A stretch of DNA of 15,963 bases from Methanosphaera sp. SHI613 (GTDB lineage: Archaea; Methanobacteriota; Methanobacteria; Methanobacteriales; Methanobacteriaceae): contig MVJJ01000095.1 in assembly GCA_003266145.1 (NCBI GenBank), positions 1-15,963 on the forward strand. The letters run 5' to 3'. The notes beneath the pieces are model-generated. The model searched no databases. It was not told the origin of the DNA and saw nothing but the letters and a program-made list of their open reading frames with translations. Every line of letters starts with the position of its first letter. Within the stretch, counting starts at the first letter, position 1. The position numbers and the translations under genes were made by a program. Positions 1 through 8,049 of this stretch are shown here, one piece after another.

Positions 1-2960
1 TTGGTAAATACTAATCTGCCACTGCTTATAGCATCATAAACACGACTATTCACAGAGCCGAAACCCTTGGTCACATGATTAGCATCATCCAACACGACAC
101 GACAAGAAGCATAAACACTAGGCAAATCACCATATGAAACAAAGCCACGAGCAAACTCCTTTAAAGAAGAAACCTTCTCCCAATTAGCCCCATACAAATT
201 AAAACTATAGTCTGCAACATTAGGATTTAGACAATCAACAATCTCTCTATCCGCATTCCAATAACTACCCGTAAAACAATAGTCACAAACAAAATCATCA
301 ACAACAGGAGCATCCCCATTGAACATGGAAGTATCCGTAGCAAGAGGGAACAGGAAGGACTCCTTACCTGTATGTTCACTGACAAAATCACAAGCAAGAG
401 TACTGCTGCACAACACGATATCATACATCATAAAATACGGCATTGAAACCCAACGTTCAAACCAATTCCTAAGCCAAGCCACTTTTATTAATGAATTGTT
501 GGCACAACGAATCTTTCTTAAGTCATAACGATCCAATAGTGAAATCAACACGTCAACATCATCATCAACATAGTACCAACTGCGACCGTCACCCCTTTGT
601 GATAAGAATTTTACATCCCACCCAAATTCTTCAAAACGACCTGCTAATCCAAGAGCAGTAAAGTAATCACCTGCTGTGGCATTAATGCCCGATTCTGTAA
701 CAACTAATGCTATGCATAGTTTTTGATTGGTGAATATGGATGTTCCATTTATTTTATCAGCAGCCAGTTTATTGCGAAGCCAGGAGTTCCAACGGTTGAC
801 AAACACGCGCCTATTGTTCAAACGACGATCCCTTACCTTTCGACTGTTATCCAATTCTTGAGTACCGAATTCGTAATGATATAGACGGGCACGTCCATCA
901 CATAATATACCAAAACCCTGACGATACAACTTCAAACATAAGTCAACATCCTCATAACCATAGATGAATGCCTCATCAAAACCACCTACTGAAAGGAAAT
1001 TATTACGGTTGACTAATAAACAGGCAGCAGTAACCGCTGCAACATTACGAACATCTGATTCTGAATCAACAAATTCAACACCATTTTCACGGTTAAATGG
1101 TCTTATGAAACCTTCCGATTCCTTGAAGATTATACCATTATGTTGTACTGAAAAGGATTTATCCGCGTTTAGATTGGATGATGAACAATCAGGATAGAAT
1201 AAACGAGCACCAACAGCACCCACATTCTCATTGGAGAGCATTGATTCCATCATGAAATTTAAAAATCCATCAAGAGGTTTAATATCATTATTTAAAAAGA
1301 GAATATAATCCCCATTGGCAACATCCAATGCCTGATTGTTAGCATGGGAAAATGATTCATTAACATTATTTTCAATACAAACAACCCTGATTTCATCAAT
1401 ATTTTTAACAAATTCAACAGATCCATCACTAGAAGCATTGTCTACTACAATAACCTCAAAATTAGGATAAAATTTACTGATAGCATCAATTGAACCAAAC
1501 AGACGTTTAAGATGATGTAGGCCATCACGATTGACTATTACAATGGAAACTAGTGGAGCATCATCATCAAAGACTGGTATTGTATTAGTATCTATGTCTT
1601 CTATAATAGAGGATAATCTATCCATATCTTCTTTTGTAATAGAACGTTTGACATGAACATCCGTTGAGGTTATGTTATAAAATGACCTTACGAATGAATC
1701 TATTATTATATTGTCAGAATCAATTAATTTGACAAAATGTCTTTTTCCATCAAGGTAATTTTCAGGAATTACAAATTCAAATCTGTAGAATTTTTGCATG
1801 TCCTGTTCATTGTCAGATTTTTCATCCAGGAAAATGGAGTCTTCAATAGAGAATTCCTGACGGTCTATAATCAGTTTACCCTTAATTTCATCTTCAGTAT
1901 CGGTTGCAAACCAACCTTTTATCAAATCATCCTCAAGTTGAATGTTACCCTTGCTGCCCGTGGTCAATCTATTCTCCTTTTGACCTTCCTGTATATAATG
2001 AATCAGAGGATTGATAGTGTACATGTTGAAGTCATCATATTTTGTCACATAGTAGTCAGTGTTGAATGATGTTGAAGGATTTCTTTTTTCCTTATATCCG
2101 AATCGAACGTAATGTTCAATCGGATGAAGTTGTGAATTTAATACATCTTCATATTTATCAAGATAGAATGCTTCATTAAACAAACCTGATTTATGAATTG
2201 TTTCAACATCTTCCTTAATACTTTCAGGTATGGAATCCATGTCCAAATCAAAGTTCAAATTCCTTTTTTCACTTCTTCCATATAAAGCATAATGAACTAG
2301 AGGATTGTAATTTGCCTTTTTTACATCAGGATTTAATTGAAGGTAACGATTTCCATCAAAATTCTTATGAGGCTTATATCCCAACTTTTCACCTTCATAG
2401 AGATAATGAAGTAGTAAATCATCCCCTTTTTCCAATAGTGTTGGATTATTGTTAATGTAAAACCCCACATCAAATAAGGATTCCTTTTTGATTATGCGAT
2501 ATGCCTTAATGGCCTTTAATGTATTCTTTAATGAGCCAAATTTATTTCTGTTCAATAGTATGCTGATAGGATAAAATATGGATTCCAGACGTTGCTTGAA
2601 TGAACGATAGACATTGTTCGTATAATCCAATTCATATTTCTTTAAAAGTTTATATTCATTTGGGTCATGCTGTAGATAATGAAACATGAATTGTTTTGAA
2701 TCCAGAAGTTGATTTGTTGCGTCATCATATAATTCTACTTTATGTAATATTCCATCTTCATACTTAGAGGGTACATAAAATTTGAATGACTGTTTATTCC
2801 TTTCATAAGCCGTGTCCAGCGTAGTGTTAATTAGGAATGATTGATTGTCTATTACTATCTTCAATAGATGGGTCTTATAATCAGTTGTTATTATATAACC
2901 AACGATTGAGTCGTTTATGCTATTGTCCATACTGCCTGTTATTAGTTTACTAGAATTCAT
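1..2960 (-). CDS. Large modular glycosyltransferase (GT2 + CgeB-like GT), 3' end cut by window
   Basis: The minus frame stays open from ATG 2960 to the left edge, about 986 residues with no stop, so the C-terminus is missing. In order I see: a beta-domain at about 20-93; four short repeats of the F-x(4)-Y...NPLxHY-x(3)-G-x-x-E-x-R type at about 163-196, 201-235, 261-294 and 299-332; a second copy of the beta-domain at about 348-428; a GT-A family 2 domain from about 469 (PLVSIVIVNRDG, NND at 557-559 in the DxD position, ED at 670-671); and from about 748 a GT-B/CgeB-like domain whose last visible part has YASCRVVLDD followed by AISSGRLVF. Such proteins usually build cell-surface or pseudomurein-associated polysaccharide, probably at the cytoplasmic membrane face; donor and acceptor cannot be told. 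ATG 2960 is preceded by AAGTGATC, and the gene follows the deaminase by 17 nt, so it is probably its co-transcribed partner. An internal ATG at residue 11 is an alternative start. Confidence 0.85.
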   Translation of the reverse strand, partial: MNSSKLITGSMDNSINDSIVGYIITTDYKTHLLKIVIDNQSFLINTTLDTAYERNKQSFKFYVPSKYEDGILHKVELYDDATNQLLDSKQFMFHYLQHDPNEYKLLKKYELDYTNNVYRSFKQRLESIFYPISILLNRNKFGSLKNTLKAIKAYRIIKKESLFDVGFYINNNPTLLEKGDDLLLHYLYEGEKLGYKPHKNFDGNRYLQLNPDVKKANYNPLVHYALYGRSEKRNLNFDLDMDSIPESIKEDVETIHKSGLFNEAFYLDKYEDVLNSQLHPIEHYVRFGYKEKRNPSTSFNTDYYVTKYDDFNMYTINPLIHYIQEGQKENRLTTGSKGNIQLEDDLIKGWFATDTEDEIKGKLIIDRQEFSIEDSIFLDEKSDNEQDMQKFYRFEFVIPENYLDGKRHFVKLIDSDNIIIDSFVRSFYNITSTDVHVKRSITKEDMDRLSSIIEDIDTNTIPVFDDDAPLVSIVIVNRDGLHHLKRLFGSIDAISKFYPNFEVIVVDNASSDGSVEFVKNIDEIRVVCIENNVNESFSHANNQALDVANGDYILFLNNDIKPLDGFLNFMMESMLSNENVGAVGARLFYPDCSSSNLNADKSFSVQHNGIIFKESEGFIRPFNRENGVEFVDSESDVRNVAAVTAACLLVNRNNFLSVGGFDEAFIYGYEDVDLCLKLYRQGFGILCDGRARLYHYEFGTQELDNSRKVRDRRLNNRRVFVNRWNSWLRNKLAADKINGTSIFTNQKLCIALVVTESGINATAGDYFTALGLAGRFEEFGWDVKFLSQRGDGRSWYYVDDDVDVLISLLDRYDLRKIRCANNSLIKVAWLRNWFERWVSMPYFMMYDIVLCSSTLACDFVSEHTGKESFLFPLATDTSMFNGDAPVVDDFVCDYCFTGSYWNADREIVDCLNPNVADYSFNLYGANWEKVSSLKEFARGFVSYGDLPSVYASCRVVLDDANHVTKGFGSVNSRVYDAISSGRLVFT

Positions 2961-2977
2961 ATGATCACTTAGTTCTG

Positions 2978-4255
2978 TTATAATTGAGTATATACTTCCT
3001 TAATGTCTTCCATAATCTCTGATTCGTTAATCATGGTTAATTCCTTATTCTCCAAAATTATTTGACCGTCACAGATAACGGTATCCACATCATTTCCTAA
3101 TGCTGAGTAGATTATATTGGATAATGGGTTTCTTAATGGCAACATATGAGGAACGTTTACATTTAATAAAATTATATCCGCAAGTTTATCCTTCTCTAAT
3201 TTTCCTGCATTTATGTTTAAGGCTTTTGCACCATTTTCGGTTGCCATTTTAATTGTTTCATTTGTCGGTAGTACTTTTGGATTTAATGTGTTAACCTTTT
3301 GAAGTAGCGGTGTTAATTTCATTTCACTAAACATGTCAAGGTTATTGTTGGAAGATACTCCATCGGTTCCTATTGAAACATTGATGCCATTTTCCAAATA
3401 TTTGGATACAGGTGCTATACCAGATGCCAATTTCATATTACTGGATGGATTATGTGATATAGATACATTCTTTTCGTTTAGTATTTTCATTTCATCATCC
3501 GTTGTCCATACTCCATGTGCTGCTATTGTTTTGTCATTGAGAAAATCAATATCATCAAGATATTCGAATGGTGTTTGATTTCTTTCATTTTTTAAATCAT
3601 CAACTTCTTTTTTGGTCTCGGAAACATGAATATGTAAGTTCAAATCATTTTTAGTAGCCAATTGTGCTGATTGTCGTAGTAGTTCTTCAGAACATGTATA
3701 TGGAGAATGAGGTGACACCGCTACATTAATTCTTCCATTTGCAGTATTATGACAGTTGTTTATGAGTTTTTTTGTTTCGTTTAATTCCTTTTTTCTTTTT
3801 TCATCATCAAACAAATCAATCATTCCATAACCTAAAACAGCTCTCAGTCCTGATTCTTCCACTGCTTTGGCTGTTTGTTCCATGAAGAAATACATGTCAT
3901 TGAATGTTGTTGTACCCGTTTTAATCATTTCAGCCATTGCCAATTTAGAAGCATGATATACTAATTCATCTGTTAATTTAGCTTCTTTAGGCCATATATA
4001 TTCATTTAACCATGTCTGTAAATCCTGATCATCCCCGACACCTCTAAGTAACGTCATTGCCACATGAGTATGGGTATTTATAAGACCAGGCATTGCAATC
4101 TTATTTTCAGCATCAATAACTATTTCTGCATCATTATCAGATAATTTTGTGTTAATTTCTTCTATTTTGTTATCTACGATTAATATGGATTCCTTTTTGA
4201 TGGAATCTGATATAATATATGGATTTTTGATTAAAATTGAATTTGTTTGACTCAT
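2978..4255 (-). CDS. mtaD/dadD-like: S-adenosylhomocysteine / 5'-methylthioadenosine / 5'-deoxyadenosine deaminase (amidohydrolase)
   Basis: A 425-residue metal-dependent amidohydrolase of the usual family length. The N-terminal beta-sandwich leads into the metal motif THTH (H62, H64), then SPHSPYTCSEELL (H183), LHIHVSETKKE (H210), AAHGVW (H247), SHNPSSNMKLASG and the metal Asp in GTDG (D298). This is the full motif series of the MtaD/SAH deaminase family. In methanogens the characterised family member (DadD) deaminates 5'-deoxyadenosine, SAH and methylthioadenosine to inosyl products, feeding purine and methionine salvage; which substrate dominates here is not visible. The protein is cytosolic, with no signal peptide. 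The start is supported by GTGAT at 4259-4263, three bases before ATG 4255. A TATA-like AAATATATAA at 4281-4290 would give a nearly leaderless mRNA; another AT-rich box near 4301-4317 would give about 30 nt. The glycosyltransferase follows after 17 nt. Confidence 0.9.
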   Translation of the reverse strand: MSQTNSILIKNPYIISDSIKKESILIVDNKIEEINTKLSDNDAEIVIDAENKIAMPGLINTHTHVAMTLLRGVGDDQDLQTWLNEYIWPKEAKLTDELVYHASKLAMAEMIKTGTTTFNDMYFFMEQTAKAVEESGLRAVLGYGMIDLFDDEKRKKELNETKKLINNCHNTANGRINVAVSPHSPYTCSEELLRQSAQLATKNDLNLHIHVSETKKEVDDLKNERNQTPFEYLDDIDFLNDKTIAAHGVWTTDDEMKILNEKNVSISHNPSSNMKLASGIAPVSKYLENGINVSIGTDGVSSNNNLDMFSEMKLTPLLQKVNTLNPKVLPTNETIKMATENGAKALNINAGKLEKDKLADIILLNVNVPHMLPLRNPLSNIIYSALGNDVDTVICDGQIILENKELTMINESEIMEDIKEVYTQL

Positions 4256-4646
4256 AATATCACAACATTTTTATATTCATTTATATATTTGTAATTCCTA
4301 TTTTAAAATTATAATGGTTAAAAAATAGGAATAATTGATTTTTGAAAACGTGTTATTATATGAAAAAAAATCATCATATTCATAATACGCCGGATGAGAG
4401 AAGATACTCTTTTGTTATACTGAACAGATATTTGCATATATGAACTAACCAGAATAAATCAAATCTGATAAGTTATTTTTCATTTAAAGAAGTTTACACT
4501 GATGAAAAAAATGTTTAACCATGAATTTTTCTATAATCTAATTTTTTAATCTATTTTTTAAACAAAATTTACCGTTCGCATAGATAACAATATATAGAAT
4601 GATAAAAAATATAATATTATAATAATAAATTAGGAGTGAATATGAG
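4256..4646. other. 391-nt divergent intergenic region
   Basis: This region lies between the 5' ends of the deaminase (minus) and leuA (plus). It is AT-rich and holds promoter elements for both genes near its two ends. I found no credible small ORF, tRNA, riboswitch fold or strong hairpin in the middle (about 4320-4580). The less AT-rich stretch around 4385-4415 stands out from its surroundings but shows no structure I can name. Confidence 0.6.
4589..4639 (+). promoter_or_regulatory. leuA promoter (TATA box) and Shine-Dalgarno
   Basis: AATATATAG at 4589-4597 is a good archaeal TATA box. It would place transcription start near 4619 and give a leader of roughly 27 nt. GGAGTGA at 4633-4639 lies seven bases before ATG 4647. 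An ATG at 4642-4644 stops after one more codon, which supports 4647 as the start. No leader peptide or attenuator is visible. Confidence 0.55.
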
Positions 4647-6146
4647 ATGACATACAACCCACCATCAGATGTTATGATTTATGATACCACCCTAAGAGAC
4701 GGTGAACAAACACCTGGTGTAACTATAACAACTGATGAAAAAATAATCGTAGCAGAAAAATTAGACAAACTCGGTGTTGATGTTATAGAATTGGGTTTCC
4801 CTGCAGCATCACCTGGTGAACAAAAGACTTTTAAAGAAGTTGCGAAATTAGGATTAGATGCACAAATCAGTGGACTTGCACGATCATTAACCAAAGATAT
4901 TGATAAAGCTATTGATTCTGATGCAAATTACATCCACACATTTATAGGAACATCCCCACTCCATAGGGATTATAAATTAAAGATGAGCAAAGAGGAAATT
5001 CTGGATAAAGCTGTAAGCAGTGTAGAATATATTAAGGATCATGGAATTACGGCAGAATTCTCTTGTGAAGATGCAACCAGAACAGAACTTGATTACCTAA
5101 AAGAGGTATTTGTTGCTGTACAGGATGCTAAAGTTGATAAAATTAATGTCCCCGATACAGTCGGAGTAACAATACCAATTAAAATGAACGAACTAATTGC
5201 AAACTTAAAAGAAGTTATCCATGTGCCTATCAGTGTACACTGTCACAATGACTTCGGTTTAGCTGTTGCAAATACGTTAGCAGGTATTGAAGCAGGTGCC
5301 CAACAAGCACAATGTACCATTAACGGTCTTGGAGAAAGAGCAGGAAACGCTTCTCTTGAAGAGATAGTAATGGCACTTAACAAGGCATATAATATTAATA
5401 CCAACATTAATACTAAACTATTATACAATACATCCGAAACAGTTTCAAGAATTTCTGGAGTAAAAATGCCTCCAAACAAAGCAATTATTGGAGAAAATGC
5501 ATTTGCTCACGAAGCAGGTATACATGTACAGGGAGTACTTGAAAATAGTGAAACATATGAAGCATTCAAACCAGAAGAAGTTGGTCATACAAGAAGAATC
5601 GTATTAGGAAAACTTACCGGGGCAAATGCAATCAAATCAAAACTAGAAGAATATGATATTCATTTAGAAGATGAACAATTCGACCAGCTGTTCAAAAAAG
5701 TTAAGGCTTTAGGTGATTCTGGTAAGACTATCACCGACGTTGACTTCAGATCACTTGCCGAATCAATACAGGGAAGACCTACTGAAGAAAAAATAAAACT
5801 ATTAGGAATCAGTGTAATGACTGGAGATCACGTGCTTCCAACCGCATCTGTAAAGCTTGATTTGGACGGTGAAATAAAATCATGTGCAAATATAGGTGTT
5901 GGACCAGTAGATGCAGCACTTGGTGCAATTCAATCATTAATTAAAGAAATGGTTGATATCACCTTAGAAGAATACCACATCGAAGCAATCACCGGTGGTA
6001 CCAATGCATTAGGTGAAGTTATAGTTAAAACCGGTGATGAACAGGGTAACCGTGTAACCGGTCGATCAACTGATGAAGACATAGTTAAAGCTAGTGTTGA
6101 AGCAATAATCAGTTCAGTCAATAAACTATTAATGTTAAGAAAATAA
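4647..6146 (+). CDS. leuA: 2-isopropylmalate synthase
   Basis: A 499-residue member of the homocitrate/isopropylmalate/citramalate synthase family, a DRE-TIM metallolyase. It condenses acetyl-CoA with 2-oxoisovalerate, the first committed step of leucine synthesis. Visible features: DTTLRDGEQTPG (R17, D18), GLARS at 76-80, NVPDTVGV at 167-174, the metal motif HCHND (H198, H200), NGLGERAGN at 226-234 and FAHEAGIHVQG with H293. Residues about 383-495 form the C-terminal LeuA regulatory/dimer domain with GGTNALGEV. That domain, plus ELGFP and LARS rather than the citramalate-type residues, favours leuA over cimA or the shorter homocitrate synthase aksA, although paralogues in this family are easily confused. 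The usual GKHSGR motif reads GKLTGAN at 321-327. The gene is probably monocistronic; albA follows after 154 nt with its own ribosome binding site. Leucine feedback is usual for this domain but is not shown here. Confidence 0.85.
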   Translation: MTYNPPSDVMIYDTTLRDGEQTPGVTITTDEKIIVAEKLDKLGVDVIELGFPAASPGEQKTFKEVAKLGLDAQISGLARSLTKDIDKAIDSDANYIHTFIGTSPLHRDYKLKMSKEEILDKAVSSVEYIKDHGITAEFSCEDATRTELDYLKEVFVAVQDAKVDKINVPDTVGVTIPIKMNELIANLKEVIHVPISVHCHNDFGLAVANTLAGIEAGAQQAQCTINGLGERAGNASLEEIVMALNKAYNINTNINTKLLYNTSETVSRISGVKMPPNKAIIGENAFAHEAGIHVQGVLENSETYEAFKPEEVGHTRRIVLGKLTGANAIKSKLEEYDIHLEDEQFDQLFKKVKALGDSGKTITDVDFRSLAESIQGRPTEEKIKLLGISVMTGDHVLPTASVKLDLDGEIKSCANIGVGPVDAALGAIQSLIKEMVDITLEEYHIEAITGGTNALGEVIVKTGDEQGNRVTGRSTDEDIVKASVEAIISSVNKLLMLRK

Positions 6147-6209
6147 GCACAAATAAATAATAACAACTAAAATTGAGTATATTTAACATAACGTTGAATT
6201 AGACAGCAC

Positions 6210-6295
6210 AGTATTAATTGACAATACTATTAAATAGAACAAAATACATAAATTGTAATAACTATATGATTATAGTTTAATTGATAACGGAGGAT
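6210..6295 (+). promoter_or_regulatory. albA upstream region: small inverted repeat, possible promoter, Shine-Dalgarno
   Basis: AGTATT (6210-6215) and AATACT (6223-6228) form a short inverted repeat. AT-rich TATA-like stretches lie at about 6229-6237 and 6241-6252; either would start transcription 30-45 nt before albA. GGAGG at 6289-6293 is a strong Shine-Dalgarno, seven bases before the ATG. The exact TATA box is uncertain. Confidence 0.4.
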
Positions 6296-6300
6296 ACAAA

Positions 6301-6573
6301 ATGGCAGAAGAAAATATAGTATACATAGGAAACAAACCAGTAATGAACTACGTATTAGCTGTAGTTACACAAATGAACAGTGGAGTAACAGAAGTTGTAC
6401 TAAAAGCAAGAGGACGTGCAATTAGCAGAGCTGTTGATGTTGCTGAAATTGTAAGAAACAGATTCATATCAGATGTAGATGTTAAAAGTATTGATATAAG
6501 TACTGAAGAAATTGTTGGAAACGAAGGAACCTCATCCAATGTTTCAGCAATTGAAATAAAGCTCAGCAAATAA
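6301..6573 (+). CDS. albA: Alba, DNA/RNA-binding chromatin protein
   Basis: A 90-residue protein, full length for the Alba (Sac10b) family. These dimers coat DNA and RNA and help organise the archaeal chromosome. The family core is clear: NKPVMNYVLAVVTQMNSG near the N-terminus, then KARGRAISRAVDVAEIVRNR at about 35-54, and the beta-hairpin region near 65-80 (STEEIVGNEGTSS) that contacts the minor groove. The start is set by GGAGG at 6289-6293. The lysine corresponding to acetylated K16 of Sulfolobus Alba is Asn11 here, while the next lysine (K12) is kept. In Methanobacteriales Alba works alongside true histones. The gene stands alone between leuA and a strong terminator. Confidence 0.95.
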   Translation: MAEENIVYIGNKPVMNYVLAVVTQMNSGVTEVVLKARGRAISRAVDVAEIVRNRFISDVDVKSIDISTEEIVGNEGTSSNVSAIEIKLSK

Positions 6574-6586
6574 AACTATAATACGG

Positions 6587-6625
6587 TTAGAAAATAGAAA
6601 AACTATTTTCTAAACACTTTTTTTT
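6587..6625 (+). terminator. Stem-loop plus T-tract terminator of albA
   Basis: A perfect 11-bp stem (6587-6597 with 6603-6613) has a 5-nt all-A loop. It is followed, after four bases, by eight T residues at 6618-6625. It starts 13 nt after the albA stop and lies in the convergent gap before the propeller gene. Confidence 0.8.
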
Positions 6626-6724
6626 ACAACTTACTATTTTTGAATATTTAACCATCTTATCCGATTTTTACTGATAATTATTTTTGCATTCATTTTTAAT
6701 TTTAAATAGCAAATTATTAATTTT

Positions 6725-6781
6725 AAAAAAAAATACGGTTTTAGTTATTTAATTATTAAAAAAGAATTAATTTAAAAAAAA
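6725..6781 (-). terminator. U-tract terminator of the padR-ABC-propeller operon
   Basis: On the minus strand two T-runs (eight T at 6774-6781, nine T at 6725-6733) follow the propeller gene stop at 6800-6802. Runs of T without a hairpin are the usual archaeal termination signal. Together with the albA terminator they insulate two convergent units. Confidence 0.6.
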
Positions 6782-6799
6782 TAGAAAAAGAGTAGAAGG

Positions 6800-8038
6800 T
6801 TATTTTTTTCTACGATTGTATAATATCTTTGATGCTGCCGCCACGGCAATCAATGCAACTATACCTGCAACAATGTAATATGTGTATACACTTGTAGGGC
6901 CTACTTTTTGATCTGTATTTAATGAATACACATTACCATCTTCAGATACGAAAAATAGTGAACCACCACTACTTATCAATGAAGAGGATACAGGACCTGC
7001 AATTTCACCAACATATCCCGGATTATACGACCATACTTCATTTCCGGTAAATTTATTTAACATTATTACCTGACCAGATGAGGTTCCGACGGCTATGTTA
7101 TTACCGAATAACGTTGGAGTTGTCGTGATCTCTTTTGCCAAAGTTCTATCCCATTTTTTAAGGCCATCACGCATATCCAACGCGAATAGTTTACCCTTCT
7201 GTGTAGCTACATACAACGTTGATTGTCTGTGGTCAATTACTATGGCTGATGAAACCTTTGATTCTGCATTGAATGTCCATTCTTCAGAACCATCATCCTT
7301 GTTTAATGCATATACTTGGTTATCATCAGAACCAATGTATATCTTATCATCATAAACTGCAGGGGATGAACGGATATTATCTCCGGCAGTAAAACTCCAT
7401 AATTCTGAACCGTCATTTACATCGATAGCATAAAGCTTGTCATCATCGGATCCCACATACAATACATCATCAACCACTACAGGTGATGACTTCACGCTGT
7501 CGTTTGTTTTGAACTGCCATGTTTCATTTCCATCATCAATATCAATGGCATATATAATTCCATCATCAGAGCCCACATAAACGTTATTTTCATCTACTGC
7601 AGGGGATGATTTGATGCTGGAACCTGTCTTGAACTTCCAATTATTGGATTCATCATGGATATTGTTAGAGTACAGATAACCATCATCGGATGCTATGAAT
7701 ATGTCATCACCGTATATTGCCGGTGTTGATTCTATGGCTGCCTGAATATCATAATCCCAACTTTCACTACCATCTTGTGCATCGAAAGCCTTTACTGAAC
7801 CATTCATCGTGGATATTATTATTTTATCATTATACAATATTGGTGCAGCATGCACTTGACTTCCAACATTTGTTGTCCATGTTTGTGTTGAAAATGACGT
7901 ATCCTGTATCATATAACCAGTATGTCTTGGATTATTTTGATACATTATCCAATCTGAAGCAGATAAACAATTGAATGAACTCATTAATATTGTAAACAAT
8001 ACCAGAATTATTGTTAATCTTTTTATGTTACTTTTCAT
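6800..8038 (-). CDS. Membrane-anchored extracytoplasmic PQQ-like beta-propeller protein
   Basis: 412 residues. A signal peptide (about 1-27, KR followed by a hydrophobic stretch) precedes the DWIMYQNNPRHTGY motif (29-42) typical of PQQ-repeat surface proteins. About eight repeats of roughly 40 residues follow (about 54-378), each with the pattern SSPAV, YVGSDDG, YAIDxxDGxExW. A single transmembrane helix at about 385-404 ends in the positive tail KILYNRRKK, so the propeller faces outward. These propellers are generally binding or scaffold modules; nothing shows that this one binds PQQ or is an enzyme. Its Shine-Dalgarno AGGAGGTC lies over the stop codon of the ABC permease gene upstream, so it is translationally coupled to it and is the last gene of the operon. 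That suggests it works with the transporter, perhaps as a substrate-capturing or stress-sensing partner (inference). Confidence 0.85.
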   Translation of the reverse strand: MKSNIKRLTIILVLFTILMSSFNCLSASDWIMYQNNPRHTGYMIQDTSFSTQTWTTNVGSQVHAAPILYNDKIIISTMNGSVKAFDAQDGSESWDYDIQAAIESTPAIYGDDIFIASDDGYLYSNNIHDESNNWKFKTGSSIKSSPAVDENNVYVGSDDGIIYAIDIDDGNETWQFKTNDSVKSSPVVVDDVLYVGSDDDKLYAIDVNDGSELWSFTAGDNIRSSPAVYDDKIYIGSDDNQVYALNKDDGSEEWTFNAESKVSSAIVIDHRQSTLYVATQKGKLFALDMRDGLKKWDRTLAKEITTTPTLFGNNIAVGTSSGQVIMLNKFTGNEVWSYNPGYVGEIAGPVSSSLISSGGSLFFVSEDGNVYSLNTDQKVGPTSVYTYYIVAGIVALIAVAAASKILYNRRKK

Positions 8039-8049
8039 TATTAGACCTC

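Noticed and set aside
319..528. Plus-strand and other-frame ORFs of 60-160 codons across 1-2960, inside leuA, the ABC permease, the activase and the MoxR gene.
   Set aside because: They lie opposite or within long genes with clear families, have no ribosome binding sites and show no recognisable motifs; they are shadows of the real frames.
4391..4405. CGGATGAGAGAAGAT looks like a 15-base stretch I remember from the region after E. coli rrnB 5S rRNA, used in many vectors.
   Set aside because: The match is from memory and does not extend as an alignment: the following bases share only scattered words. The surroundings are ordinary AT-rich archaeal intergenic DNA, so I treat it as chance rather than vector or contamination. 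A nucleotide search would settle it.
7275..7860. Repeated 120-bp units in the propeller gene seen as a DNA repeat array or CRISPR-like structure.
   Set aside because: The similarity is at the protein level, with a 40-residue blade period, and has no unique spacers; it is a coding repeat.
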